A stretch of 64,000 nt of DNA from JBFWRK01 sp050248955 (lineage in GTDB: Bacteria; Actinomycetota; Acidimicrobiia; Acidimicrobiales; Ilumatobacteraceae). Shown in pieces: positions 35,910 through 42,363 of this stretch. Both the position numbers and the translations under genes were made by a program. How positions within the stretch are numbered: the first letter of the stretch is position 1; each line of letters begins with the position of its first letter. The stretch spans positions 682,001 to 746,000 of the forward strand of contig JBFWRK010000001.1 in assembly GCA_050248955.1 (NCBI GenBank), written 5' to 3'. Below the pieces are notes generated by a model, which saw only the letters and a list, made by a program, of their open reading frames with translations, had not been told where the DNA came from and made no database searches.

Positions 35910-36634
35910 GGCGAAAGGAAGCCGTTGCTATTGATCTTCAGATAGCCGACGCCAGCGCCCGACGTGCGGCGGGCTTCCAGCTTGAAGACGTAGAGCCTCC
36001 CGAGCGGGTCGCCCCCGTCCACGGTGCCCGAGCCGTCCAGGTTGCCGGAAGCGGCGATCGGCGTGGAGGACGTGACGCCCGTGGCGGTGAAGAGGGTTTG
36101 AGCAGAGGCGCCGAATTCGGCCGCAGTGAAGCGGACATCGTGCGGCGAGCCAGCGGGCTCAAACGTGGCGGATGGCGTGGCATACAGAGCAGTCGCATAG
36201 ACGTAGGCCTGAGCGAGCGTGAGCCACGTTCCGGTGCTCGTGACCGTGGGGCGGCCGTTCGCATCGTGCGGCACGTCCGGTGAGGGCGTCCAGGTAAATG
36301 GGGCGTATGGCGAGGTCTGGCCATCGGCGGACGTACCGAAGATGGGCCGCCCGGCGTCGTTCACCACTCGGATGCCATAGACGTTCGGGGCTATCTCACC
36401 CAGCGACACGAGAGCACGTCCCGTCGCTGGATCGTAGAAGTCGATGGCGGACTCTCGCCCGTCCGGCTGCACGCCGATACGGACGATTACTTGGCGATCG
36501 GAGTCGAGTAGTGAGAGCGTCCCGGCGCTGAGGCTGGAGGTCTGGAGACGGGGGGCCATCTCCATGGCCGAAAGGCGGCGCTTCAGGTCGTCCATTTCGG
36601 TCTTCAATGAGGCTGGAAGTGCGAGGTCTGCCAT
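35906..36634 (-). CDS. Fibre-like/minor structural protein
   Basis: 242 residues from ATG 36634. A short N-terminal coiled coil (LPASLKTEMDDLKRRLSAMEM) is followed by the repeat-like beta segment (SSLSAGTLSLLDSDRQVIVRIG, then SAIDFYDPATGRALVSLGE). This pattern is seen at the start of actinophage minor tail and head-fibre proteins. A beta-rich C-terminal domain ends KINSNGFLSP. As no tail genes are present it may decorate the capsid or modify a helper's receptor-binding tip. Inference. Confidence 0.55.
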   Translation of the reverse strand: MADLALPASLKTEMDDLKRRLSAMEMAPRLQTSSLSAGTLSLLDSDRQVIVRIGVQPDGRESAIDFYDPATGRALVSLGEIAPNVYGIRVVNDAGRPIFGTSADGQTSPYAPFTWTPSPDVPHDANGRPTVTSTGTWLTLAQAYVYATALYATPSATFEPAGSPHDVRFTAAEFGASAQTLFTATGVTSSTPIAASGNLDGSGTVDGGDPLGRLYVFKLEARRTSGAGVGYLKINSNGFLSP

Positions 36635-36637
36635 GGC

Positions 36638-37117
36638 TCAGGCCCTCATTTCGAGGTTGTCGGCGGCCATGAAGGCCGTCAGCTTCGACACGGGGGCCAC
36701 CGGGCCGAGGCCGAGGCGGATACGCGACTCAGGCGAGAGTCCCAGGCGGTCCTCCAGCGTGGAGAGCTTGCCTTCTGTGGCGTCCACAATCTTCGCCAGG
36801 GGATGGGCGACCGGCTGGCCGGAGCCGCCGGGGCACGTCCAGCCCTCCACGGCGAGGATGGCCAGCATTTCCGAGCGTCTGGCGGTCAGATCGGCGTAGC
36901 GGGCGATCACCCGGGCATCGGTCGGCTTGTAGCCGGGCGAGGCCGACCAGACGGACTCATAGACCACGAGGGCGGCGGGGCTGAGCGGCTGAGGAGGGGC
37001 TGGAGGGGCGCTCGGGGTGGTGCGGGTGGCCGTGCGAGTAGCCGGGCGCATGGTGGGCTCACCACGGCGGCGAGAGGGGCGGTCATCGGCTCGGATGGCC
37101 TTTGGACGGGGTGCCAT
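36638..37117 (-). CDS. Phage terminase small subunit, P27-like
   Basis: 159 residues, ATG 37117. A basic Thr/Pro-rich N-terminus is followed by the P27-family pattern: YADLTARRSEMLAILAVEGWT, a Gly-Pro stretch, HPLAKIVDATEGKLSTLEDRLGLSPESRIRLGLG. P27-type small terminases recognise the packaging site on DNA and recruit the large subunit. No large terminase is encoded here, so packaging would need the motor of a helper phage. An HNH gene lies 90 bases upstream, the usual neighbour of small terminases. Confidence 0.72.
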   Translation of the reverse strand: MAPRPKAIRADDRPSRRRGEPTMRPATRTATRTTPSAPPAPPQPLSPAALVVYESVWSASPGYKPTDARVIARYADLTARRSEMLAILAVEGWTCPGGSGQPVAHPLAKIVDATEGKLSTLEDRLGLSPESRIRLGLGPVAPVSKLTAFMAADNLEMRA

Positions 37118-37206
37118 TAGGGGGGTCCTTACGGTGGTCTTATGGGGGATTCAGGGCTGATATGGCTGTGAGTGTGCGAGGGCGAGTCGGGGTGTTGACG
37201 GGGCGA

Positions 37207-37593
37207 TTAGCGGGAACTTTCGCCCGGGCGAGAAACACGGGCCGATGCTTCGGCGCTCGTCTTCTTTACATGACAGGGTGAACAGAGGACCTGAAGGTTT
37301 AGGTCTGTATCTCGCCCGCCATCCACCAGAGCTATGCGGTGATCGACACGGAGAGCGGCGGCGGGGAAGGGCAGCGAGCAGGCAGCGCAGTCCCCAGCCC
37401 CAGCACGGCGCAGGGCCACACGCAGGCGGGCCGCAGCACCATCGCCCGAGGCCATGCGAGCACGGCGAGCAGCCTGGCGGCCAGCCTCCTGGACTCTGGT
37501 ATGGGCGGGGCAGCGGGCGGCCCCGCCCGTGGTAAGGGCAGGGCAGCCTGGCGAAAGGCACGGCTTCGGTAGGCCGGTCACTATCGCTCCCAC
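37207..37593 (-). CDS. HNH endonuclease
   Basis: 128 residues, GTG 37593. The C-terminal HNH domain has the zinc-knuckle/catalytic pattern CAACSLPFPAAALRVDHRIAL...NLQVLCSPCHVKKT (CxxC, DH, N, CxxCH). Phage HNH proteins beside terminase genes assist cos cleavage or packaging. An N-terminal CLSPGCPALTTGG zinc motif adds a second metal site. The start overlaps the end of the upstream gene by 13 bases. Confidence 0.8.
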   Translation of the reverse strand: MGAIVTGLPKPCLSPGCPALTTGGAARCPAHTRVQEAGRQAARRARMASGDGAAARLRVALRRAGAGDCAACSLPFPAAALRVDHRIALVDGGRDTDLNLQVLCSPCHVKKTSAEASARVSRPGESSR

Positions 37594-37835
37594 GAGGGGA
37601 TCGGGCGGGCGGGCAGGCCGATGGCCTTCACGGCGCCACGGATGCGGGCCTGTGAGGCCTCGTGGGCTTCACGGGCGGACAGTGGCGTCCGGGCCAGCGC
37701 ACGAGCCGCCGAGTAGTCCAGGCGCTTCGCATCGGCCCGGCACGAGGGCGAGCAAAAACGCTGGGATTCGATCACCGGGTGGTAGGTCAGCCCGCAGTAG
37801 ACGCAGGCTCGGGGCATGAGCATGGGGGCGCTCAC
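37581..37835 (-). CDS. Small zinc-ribbon protein
   Basis: 84 residues. N-terminal CVYCGLTYHPVIESQRFCSPSCR is a four-cysteine ribbon of the kind found in phage-encoded HNH-associated proteins, followed by a helical Arg/Ala-rich tail. Its ATG overlaps the previous stop (37832-37835) and its end overlaps the HNH start, so three genes are tightly coupled. Function unknown. Confidence 0.6.
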   Translation of the reverse strand: MSAPMLMPRACVYCGLTYHPVIESQRFCSPSCRADAKRLDYSAARALARTPLSAREAHEASQARIRGAVKAIGLPARPIPSWER

Positions 37836-38185
37836 GACAGGCCCAGGGCGCTCACGAGGCGGGCGGTAACGCTCTGCTCGGGGCGGTCATCGGGGCGGTA
37901 CTCGTGGCGGACGCCTCCCACCATTAGGACCGATGGCGGGTCCGGGTAACGGCTCGCATAGAGAGCGTCGGCCAGGTCTCGCTCTAGCTGGCGGGCATCC
38001 TCACGGCGGCCCTCAGCCCGGGCCCGGTCCAGAGACTTCGCAATGGAGACGGCCATGGCTCGCTGCCATTGCGACTCGGTGTGGACGGGGCAGAGGTCGG
38101 GAGTATCGGTAATCGCTCGGTCGGTGCAATGCGGGGCAGAGCAGCGGCGAGGGGCGGACGTTTGACTCTTAAGGGTGGAACGCAT
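37832..38185 (-). CDS. Element protein with N-terminal Cys/His cluster
   Basis: 117 residues, ATG 38185. RCSAPHCTDRAITDTPDLCPVH is a possible zinc site, then helices with charged repeats (MAVSIAKSLDRARAEGRREDARQLERDLADALYAS). First gene of the post-capsid cluster, downstream of a strong hairpin. One copy of the 13-bp CTTAAG motif lies within codons 4-8. Function unknown. Confidence 0.55.
   Translation of the reverse strand: MRSTLKSQTSAPRRCSAPHCTDRAITDTPDLCPVHTESQWQRAMAVSIAKSLDRARAEGRREDARQLERDLADALYASRYPDPPSVLMVGGVRHEYRPDDRPEQSVTARLVSALGLS
38161..38173 (-). repeat. 13-bp CTTAAG-type motif, copy 3
   Basis: On the minus strand CTTAAGAGTCAAA, one base different from copy 1. It falls in the first codons of the gene starting at 38185, downstream of the capsid-gene hairpin. 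Confidence 0.5.
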
Positions 38186-38224
38186 TTCCGGTCTCCTTCT
38201 GGAGGTTGCGGGGGTAGGGGTGTG

Positions 38225-38266
38225 CCCTCACCCCGCCCCCGGTAGCCGCCGGGGACAGGGTGAGGG
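38225..38266 (-). terminator. Hairpin after the capsid gene
   Basis: CCCTCACCC (38225-38233) pairs with GGGTGAGGG (38258-38266). Inside, CCCCGG (38237-38242) pairs with CCGGGG (38249-38254). It sits eight bases after the capsid stop and 39 bases before the next gene, so it probably attenuates rather than ends leftward transcription, giving excess capsid message. Confidence 0.6.
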
Positions 38267-38273
38267 TGGAAGG

Positions 38274-39515
38274 TCACGGGGTGGTGGGAACCACCAGGGC
38301 GAAGGCGTCGGTATCCCAGATCGCCAGGCTCCAGCGGACCTGGAGCTTGTAGTCCGTCGAGTCGGTGACGAACGTGGCCGGGCTCACCCGGGACGCCTCC
38401 ACGACGGGACGCAGCCGGTAGGTCAGCTGGGCGTGGCGCCGGTCGTCATCCACGAAACGGCCGACCAGGACCGTGCCCAGCGGCAGGGCCGACGAGAAGG
38501 TCAACGCCAAGTCCGTTTCCTCGGTGAATTTCACCGACGAGGACCGGCCGCTCATGCCAGCCCACGTAGCCGGGTGCAACACGGCGTGAGTCGGGATGAT
38601 CCCCTCGGTCAGGACGGTGCCAGCAGCAGCCAGGACCTCGGCGACGGTCGGGATGGCCCCAGCCGCTTCGGTGGCGGCGATTCCCACGGTGGCATCGGTG
38701 AAGCCGAAGTCCTCGCCGTTCGCCACGGCGGACTCCAGAATGTCCTGGAGGCCCGACAGCAGCGCCGAGCGGGCGCCGTCCACGGCCAGATCCGGGGCAT
38801 CGGCCAAGAGCTCATTGCTCATGCGAACACGAGCGGCCCGTCGGCGCCAGGTGGAGCCAGCAGTCACGATCGAGAAGGCGGGGTCTCCGCTCTCAGCGAT
38901 CGTGCTGGCCTCAGCCGTCTCTGCCGTCGTGGCGTTCGTGATGATGCGGGCGACCTTCGCTTCGCCCACGCCCCTACCAAGTACGCCTCTGGTCGGCAGA
39001 ATCGACAGGAGGCCACCGTGGGACGTGATGGCCGAGAGGACTTCCTTCGCCAGCGTGGTCGGCGGCACGAGGGTCGAGCCGTCCGACAGGAGCGAGCGGG
39101 CTTCGCCCGTAGGCAGGCCAGCGCCACGGCGGATGCAGGCGCCCAGGTCCTCCTGGGTCAGGTCGGCGGCTGTGCGCTCGCCCACCTTCTCCACGAGAGC
39201 GGCGTAGTTGGCCTCCAAGGCGTTGGTGAGATTGCCGAGGGTCTCAATCGCCGAGGGCGACAGTTCGCCCTTGAAGGCGCCTTCAGCGTCCTGGGTAAAC
39301 AAGCGGGCCTTCAGGGCTCGGCGGTCGGACAGGAGCCCGAACGTGTCGAGAGGCGAGACCGAGCGGAGGCCCTCCGGGCCAAGGGCGTCGGCCAGAGCGG
39401 CGTCCAGGTCACGAGGAGCCTGGAGGTCGTGGCGGGTCGGTTCCAGGTCCTTGACCGTGCGGTCATTCGGCGCCTGGTCTTTGCGGCGCTCACGGAGGCC
39501 AGTGGTAGCGGGCAT
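38274..39515 (-). CDS. HK97-fold major capsid protein
   Basis: 413 residues from ATG 39515 (AAAGGA upstream). The open frame continues further but without conserved sequence. Residues about 1-115 are helical and charged, like the delta/scaffold domain of HK97-type capsids. From about residue 130 the fold is typical: STLVPPTTLAKEVLSAI, SILPTRGV, EASTIAESGDPAFSIVTAGSTWRRRAARVRMSNELLADAP, then IPTHAVLHPATWAGM and FVDDDRRHAQLTYRL near the C-terminus. No separate maturation protease or scaffold gene is visible. The only obvious virion shell gene of the element. Confidence 0.82.
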   Translation of the reverse strand: MPATTGLRERRKDQAPNDRTVKDLEPTRHDLQAPRDLDAALADALGPEGLRSVSPLDTFGLLSDRRALKARLFTQDAEGAFKGELSPSAIETLGNLTNALEANYAALVEKVGERTAADLTQEDLGACIRRGAGLPTGEARSLLSDGSTLVPPTTLAKEVLSAITSHGGLLSILPTRGVLGRGVGEAKVARIITNATTAETAEASTIAESGDPAFSIVTAGSTWRRRAARVRMSNELLADAPDLAVDGARSALLSGLQDILESAVANGEDFGFTDATVGIAATEAAGAIPTVAEVLAAAGTVLTEGIIPTHAVLHPATWAGMSGRSSSVKFTEETDLALTFSSALPLGTVLVGRFVDDDRRHAQLTYRLRPVVEASRVSPATFVTDSTDYKLQVRWSLAIWDTDAFALVVPTTP

Positions 39516-39556
39516 GGGTAATGTGTCCTTTGGGAAATGTCGCCTAAACGGCGAAA

Positions 39557-39621
39557 AGCGGGCCGCTCCTCTGAAGGACCAGGGCCGAAGGTAACCCTGG
39601 ACTTCAGACGAGTGGCCCGCT
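39557..39621 (-). promoter_or_regulatory. Structured leader upstream of capsid gene
   Basis: Three nested pairings: AGCGGGCC (39557-39564) with GGCCCGCT (39614-39621), CTGAAG (39571-39576) with CTTCAG (39602-39607), and CCAGGG (39579-39584) with CCCTGG (39595-39600). It ends 42 bases before the capsid ATG. It shares GGGCCGCTCC with the leader at 41924-41989. Could be a regulatory RNA or a DNA packaging site. The rest of 39622-39809 shows no gene. Confidence 0.55.
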
Positions 39622-39809
39622 ATTGCGAGGCGCACACTTCCCAAAGTGCCATGGCTGCCCGAGGCCTTCGGGAGCGTATGTTGCGGGGAGGGCTGGCCCG
39701 GTGACGGGGCGGCTCTCTCCACTATCTATGAGGTTCCATGCAGGGCTCGCCTGCTCACTTATGCCGAAGGTTCCTCAGCCACCACAGGGGGCCCCGAGGG
39801 GTGGGAGCC

Positions 39810-39971
39810 TCAGACGAGGGGCAGGCGGCCAGCGGCCAGGTTCGACTGCCACTCTCTGGTGAGGGCGTCGGCCCGTTCGATCTTCTCTTGCGCCACGGCC
39901 AGAGCGGCGAAGGCCTCACGTCGGGCTTCGTTCAGAGCGGGCGGAGCGAGGGACAGCGTGATCGGAGCCAT
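39810..39971 (-). CDS. Small helical element protein (53 residues)
   Basis: Begins MAPITLSLAPPALNEARREA with AGGGA eleven bases upstream. The body is one long amphipathic helix (FAALAVAQEKIERADALTREW) ending LPLV. It lies between the repeat-HNH gene and the capsid leader on the same strand. Size and position suit a head-assembly or DNA-binding accessory factor, but no family is recognised. Confidence 0.5.
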   Translation of the reverse strand: MAPITLSLAPPALNEARREAFAALAVAQEKIERADALTREWQSNLAAGRLPLV

Positions 39972-40022
39972 AGCGGTCCCTAGGTCCCAGCCGGGCGGCG
40001 GCTGCTCAGTCTGGAGGGATGC

Positions 40023-40847
40023 TCAGGCGGCCACCGGGCGGGTCTGCTCACGGAGGAAGGCCAGGCGCTCGGGGAGCCACTCGTGGAGGTCTCGGGTCCA
40101 CTTCCCGCCGGTCCCACGGTTGCACTCGGTGCACGATGGCCGGACGTTCTCCGCCGAGTGCGTCCCACCACGGGAGAGGGGCGTCAGGTGCTCCAGTTCC
40201 TCCCACGGAGCCCCGCACACGTAGCAACGGTGATCGAAGCGGTCCAGGATCGTGGCCCACTCCTCGGCCGTCAGGGTGGCATCTGAGGCGGACAGGGCGG
40301 CTCGGCGCTTTGCGTTTGCTCGGGCGTCCCTGGCTTTGCCCTCGGGGGTCTGGCGGTAGGCGGCCTTCTGCTCCCGGATGCGGTCAGCGTTGGCGGCGTT
40401 GTAGGCGACCTTCTGCTCCCGGATGCGGTCAGCGTTGGCGGCGTTGTAGGCGACCTTCTGCTCCCGGATGCGGTCAGCGTTGGCGGCCTTGTAGGCAGCC
40501 ATCTGCTCCCGGCGGCGGTCAGCGTTGGTGGCGTGGTAGGCGGCCGATTGCTTCCGGAGGCGCTCGGCGTTGGCGGCGTAATGGGCGGCTTTGTACTCCC
40601 GGATGCGGTCAGCGTTGGCGGCACGGTAGGCGACCTCCTGCTCCCGGAGGCGCTCCGGGTTGGCGGCACGGTAGGCGGCGGCATAGGCGGCCCTACACGG
40701 GCGGCAGCGGGGGTCGAGGCCATCTGCCCTACTGGCGTTGGCGCTGAAGTCCGCCACGGGGCGGACCGTCGAGCACTTCCGGCAGAGCTTCAGGCCCTCC
40801 GCCAGTAGGCGGGCCTTCTCTGCTCGCTCGGCCTTCGTGAGCGCCAC
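40023..40847 (-). CDS. HNH endonuclease with zinc finger and 15-residue tandem repeats
   Basis: 274 residues from GTG 40847, one base after the upstream stop. A zinc knuckle pair (CRKCSTVRPVADFSANASRADGLDPRCRPC, residues 22-51) is followed by seven 15-residue repeats (57-161) of the form VAYNAANADRIREQK. The HNH domain follows: CYVCGAPWEELEHLTPLSRGGTHSAENVRPSCTECNRG. Zinc finger plus YRAANPE-type repeats plus HNH is a recurrent actinophage architecture. The repeats likely make a helical DNA-binding spacer. Cleavage target unknown. Confidence 0.78.
   Translation of the reverse strand: MALTKAERAEKARLLAEGLKLCRKCSTVRPVADFSANASRADGLDPRCRPCRAAYAAAYRAANPERLREQEVAYRAANADRIREYKAAHYAANAERLRKQSAAYHATNADRRREQMAAYKAANADRIREQKVAYNAANADRIREQKVAYNAANADRIREQKAAYRQTPEGKARDARANAKRRAALSASDATLTAEEWATILDRFDHRCYVCGAPWEELEHLTPLSRGGTHSAENVRPSCTECNRGTGGKWTRDLHEWLPERLAFLREQTRPVAA
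40365..40679 (-). repeat. Seven 45-bp coding tandem repeats in the HNH gene
   Basis: Each 45-bp unit encodes 15 residues (AYxAANADRIREQKV). The three units nearest the HNH domain are nearly identical in DNA, the outer ones more diverged, so the array is probably still expanding and contracting by slippage. Confidence 0.85.
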
Positions 40848-40848
40848 G

Positions 40849-41907
40849 TCAGCGGGCCGCCGGGAAGAGGGCCGCCAGGTGGGCCAGGACCTCGGGCAGC
40901 ACGTCCGCCGTGAGGAATTCGCTACGGCCAACGTGGGCGCCAGGCAGCGGGGCCCGGGCGTGGGCGAAGGCGTCCAGCGTGGATCGCTCTGCCGCCAGGG
41001 CCTCGGCCCTCGTGGCTTCCTGCCTCCAGACGAGCGTGGCGCCATCGGCCTCGTGGACACGAGAGCGGCGGCGGGCGGTGCCCTCAATGCCCACCTTGAT
41101 CGTCCCGCCAGGAAATCGGTACACGTACACGGAGGCGGGGTCAGCAGCACGGCCCGAGCGGGCCAGGGATGCCGGGGACTCCCACCCGGCACGAGCGGGA
41201 CGGCGGGGATCGCCAGGCCGCCTACGGGCCGCCCCAGGCTTCCCACCCTTCCCAGGCTTCCCACCCTCTCCACTGGCTCCAAGCTCGGTCCCCGAGTCGG
41301 ACCGCACCACGGACGGCACGCTCTCCACCAGCACGGAGGCAGGCGCCACGGAGGCGGCAGGCGAAGCGGTCGGCCCGGGCACGACGGCGGCGGGCTCGGC
41401 AGCGAGCCCGAGAGCTTGCCCGCCAGCGAGCGGCGGCAGCCCCGGAGGGGCCTGAGGGCCAGGGTTGGCCTGGGCGGCTCGGGCCTCGTCAAGCTGGCGG
41501 CGGAGCCAGGCGACCTCCTCAGCGGCGTAGGCGGCCTGGGCGGTGGCCTCGTCAGCACGAGCGGACTCAGCGGCGAGGACCGACGGGAGGTCAGTCACCT
41601 GCCAGGAGCGGAAGGCGGCCAGGGCGTCCCGGCGGCGGCGGCCGAACTGGTCACGGTGGACGGCTGAGCAGAAGAGGAGGCCGGTCCGCTGATTGCGGAA
41701 GGTCGAGAGGCGTTCCCGGTAGCAGGCGGGGAAGGAGCAGCAGGACGGATCGAAGGGGATTCCGTCGTCCTCCGAGGACCGGCGGCGGGCCGACACTGAG
41801 GTTTGGACGAACGGGCGGACGGTCTCATTCTCCGGTGAGGAGGAGAGGAAGGCGTCAATCGCTGGGGCGTATTCTTCGCTCTCGTAGTCGATATTTGCGG
41901 TAGCCAT
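40849..41907 (-). CDS. Element protein with C-terminal GIY-YIG/T5orf172-like domain
   Basis: 352 residues from ATG 41907 (AGGAG upstream). The N-terminal third has an acidic start and a Cys/His cluster (CCSFPACYRERLSTF...GLLFCSAVHRDQF). A coiled coil follows (ESARADEATAQAAYAAEEVAWLRRQLDEARAA), then a Pro/Gly/Ala-rich linker. The C-terminus SVYVYRFPGGTIKVGIEGTARRRSRVHEADG resembles the T5orf172/MUG113 branch of GIY-YIG-like domains. Possibly a DNA-processing or host-takeover protein. First gene of the structural operon. Confidence 0.5.
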   Translation of the reverse strand: MATANIDYESEEYAPAIDAFLSSSPENETVRPFVQTSVSARRRSSEDDGIPFDPSCCSFPACYRERLSTFRNQRTGLLFCSAVHRDQFGRRRRDALAAFRSWQVTDLPSVLAAESARADEATAQAAYAAEEVAWLRRQLDEARAAQANPGPQAPPGLPPLAGGQALGLAAEPAAVVPGPTASPAASVAPASVLVESVPSVVRSDSGTELGASGEGGKPGKGGKPGAARRRPGDPRRPARAGWESPASLARSGRAADPASVYVYRFPGGTIKVGIEGTARRRSRVHEADGATLVWRQEATRAEALAAERSTLDAFAHARAPLPGAHVGRSEFLTADVLPEVLAHLAALFPAAR

Positions 41908-41920
41908 GGGGGGCTCCTGG

Positions 41921-41998
41921 TAAGGCAAAGGTCGGGCCGCTCCGTGGATCGGGAGCGGTAGAGACCCGCCCGGCCCCGGGACCTTTGCCGAGTTACCG
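41921..41998 (-). promoter_or_regulatory. Structured leader upstream of the 41907 gene
   Basis: GGCAAAGGTC (41924-41933) pairs with GACCTTTGCC (41980-41989), extended by GGTAA/TTACC on the outside. An internal CCGCTCC/GGAGCGG hairpin (on the minus strand) contains GGGCCGCTCC, the same decamer as in the capsid leader. The outer stem directly abuts the AGGAG of the gene starting at 41907, so folding could control its translation. Confidence 0.55.
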
Positions 41999-42073
41999 GG
42001 ACCGTGCGGACCTCTACTAGATGTTGTGTCCGGGCGGCCGGAACGGTCCCCACTGAGCCAAAGAATCTGGACC

Positions 42074-42294
42074 ATGACGAAACCCATGACGAAGGCCTCT
42101 AGAGGGCTGGTCGAGTCATACGACCATCGCTATGTACGACCTATACGGAGCTTCCGTCATGCCGTCATCCGTCATCGGATTCCGCCACCCAGGGTGAGCG
42201 GATCGGCCATAGTCAGCACGCAGCGTCGGCCTTATGCCTCTGGGGCTGGCCGTGCGGTCGAGTCATACGACCGTGGAGGTCGAGTCATACGACC
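42074..42294. promoter_or_regulatory. Operator-like repeat cluster between integrase and structural operon
   Basis: Three copies of the 17-bp palindrome GGTCG-AGTCATA-CGACC at 42109-42125, 42256-42272 and 42278-42294. The last two are spaced 22 bp, two helical turns. Also three CCGTCAT copies at 42154, 42162 and 42169, and two ATGACGAA copies at 42074 and 42086 (the opposite-strand form of the same heptamer). No convincing gene lies in 41999-42363. It looks like the control region of the leftward operon. Confidence 0.65.
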
Positions 42295-42332
42295 ACGACG
42301 GAGGACGGCAGGCCCACGGCGGCCCCTCATCG

Positions 42333-42345
42333 CTTAAGTGTCAAA
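42333..42345 (+). repeat. 13-bp CTTAAG-type motif, copy 4
   Basis: CTTAAGTGTCAAA, 18 bases beyond the integrase stop. The opposite strand reads TTTGACACTTAAG, which contains a perfect TTGACA, so this copy could double as a -35 element for leftward transcription. Confidence 0.5.
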
Positions 42346-42363
42346 GCGGGGCTCCGGGGGCGC

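Noticed and set aside
38274..39515. Capsid-protease fusion
   Set aside because: The N-terminal 115 residues look like a charged helical scaffold region. No His/Ser protease motif of the HK97 prohead-protease type was visible.
39646..40224. Rightward 192-residue ORF inside the element
   Set aside because: It overlaps a better leftward small gene (39810-39971), the repeat-HNH gene end, and has low-complexity Arg/Ser-rich translation.
40365..40679. CRISPR-like or intergenic tandem array
   Set aside because: The 45-bp repeats are in frame, lack unique spacers and encode a coherent helical repeat in an HNH protein.
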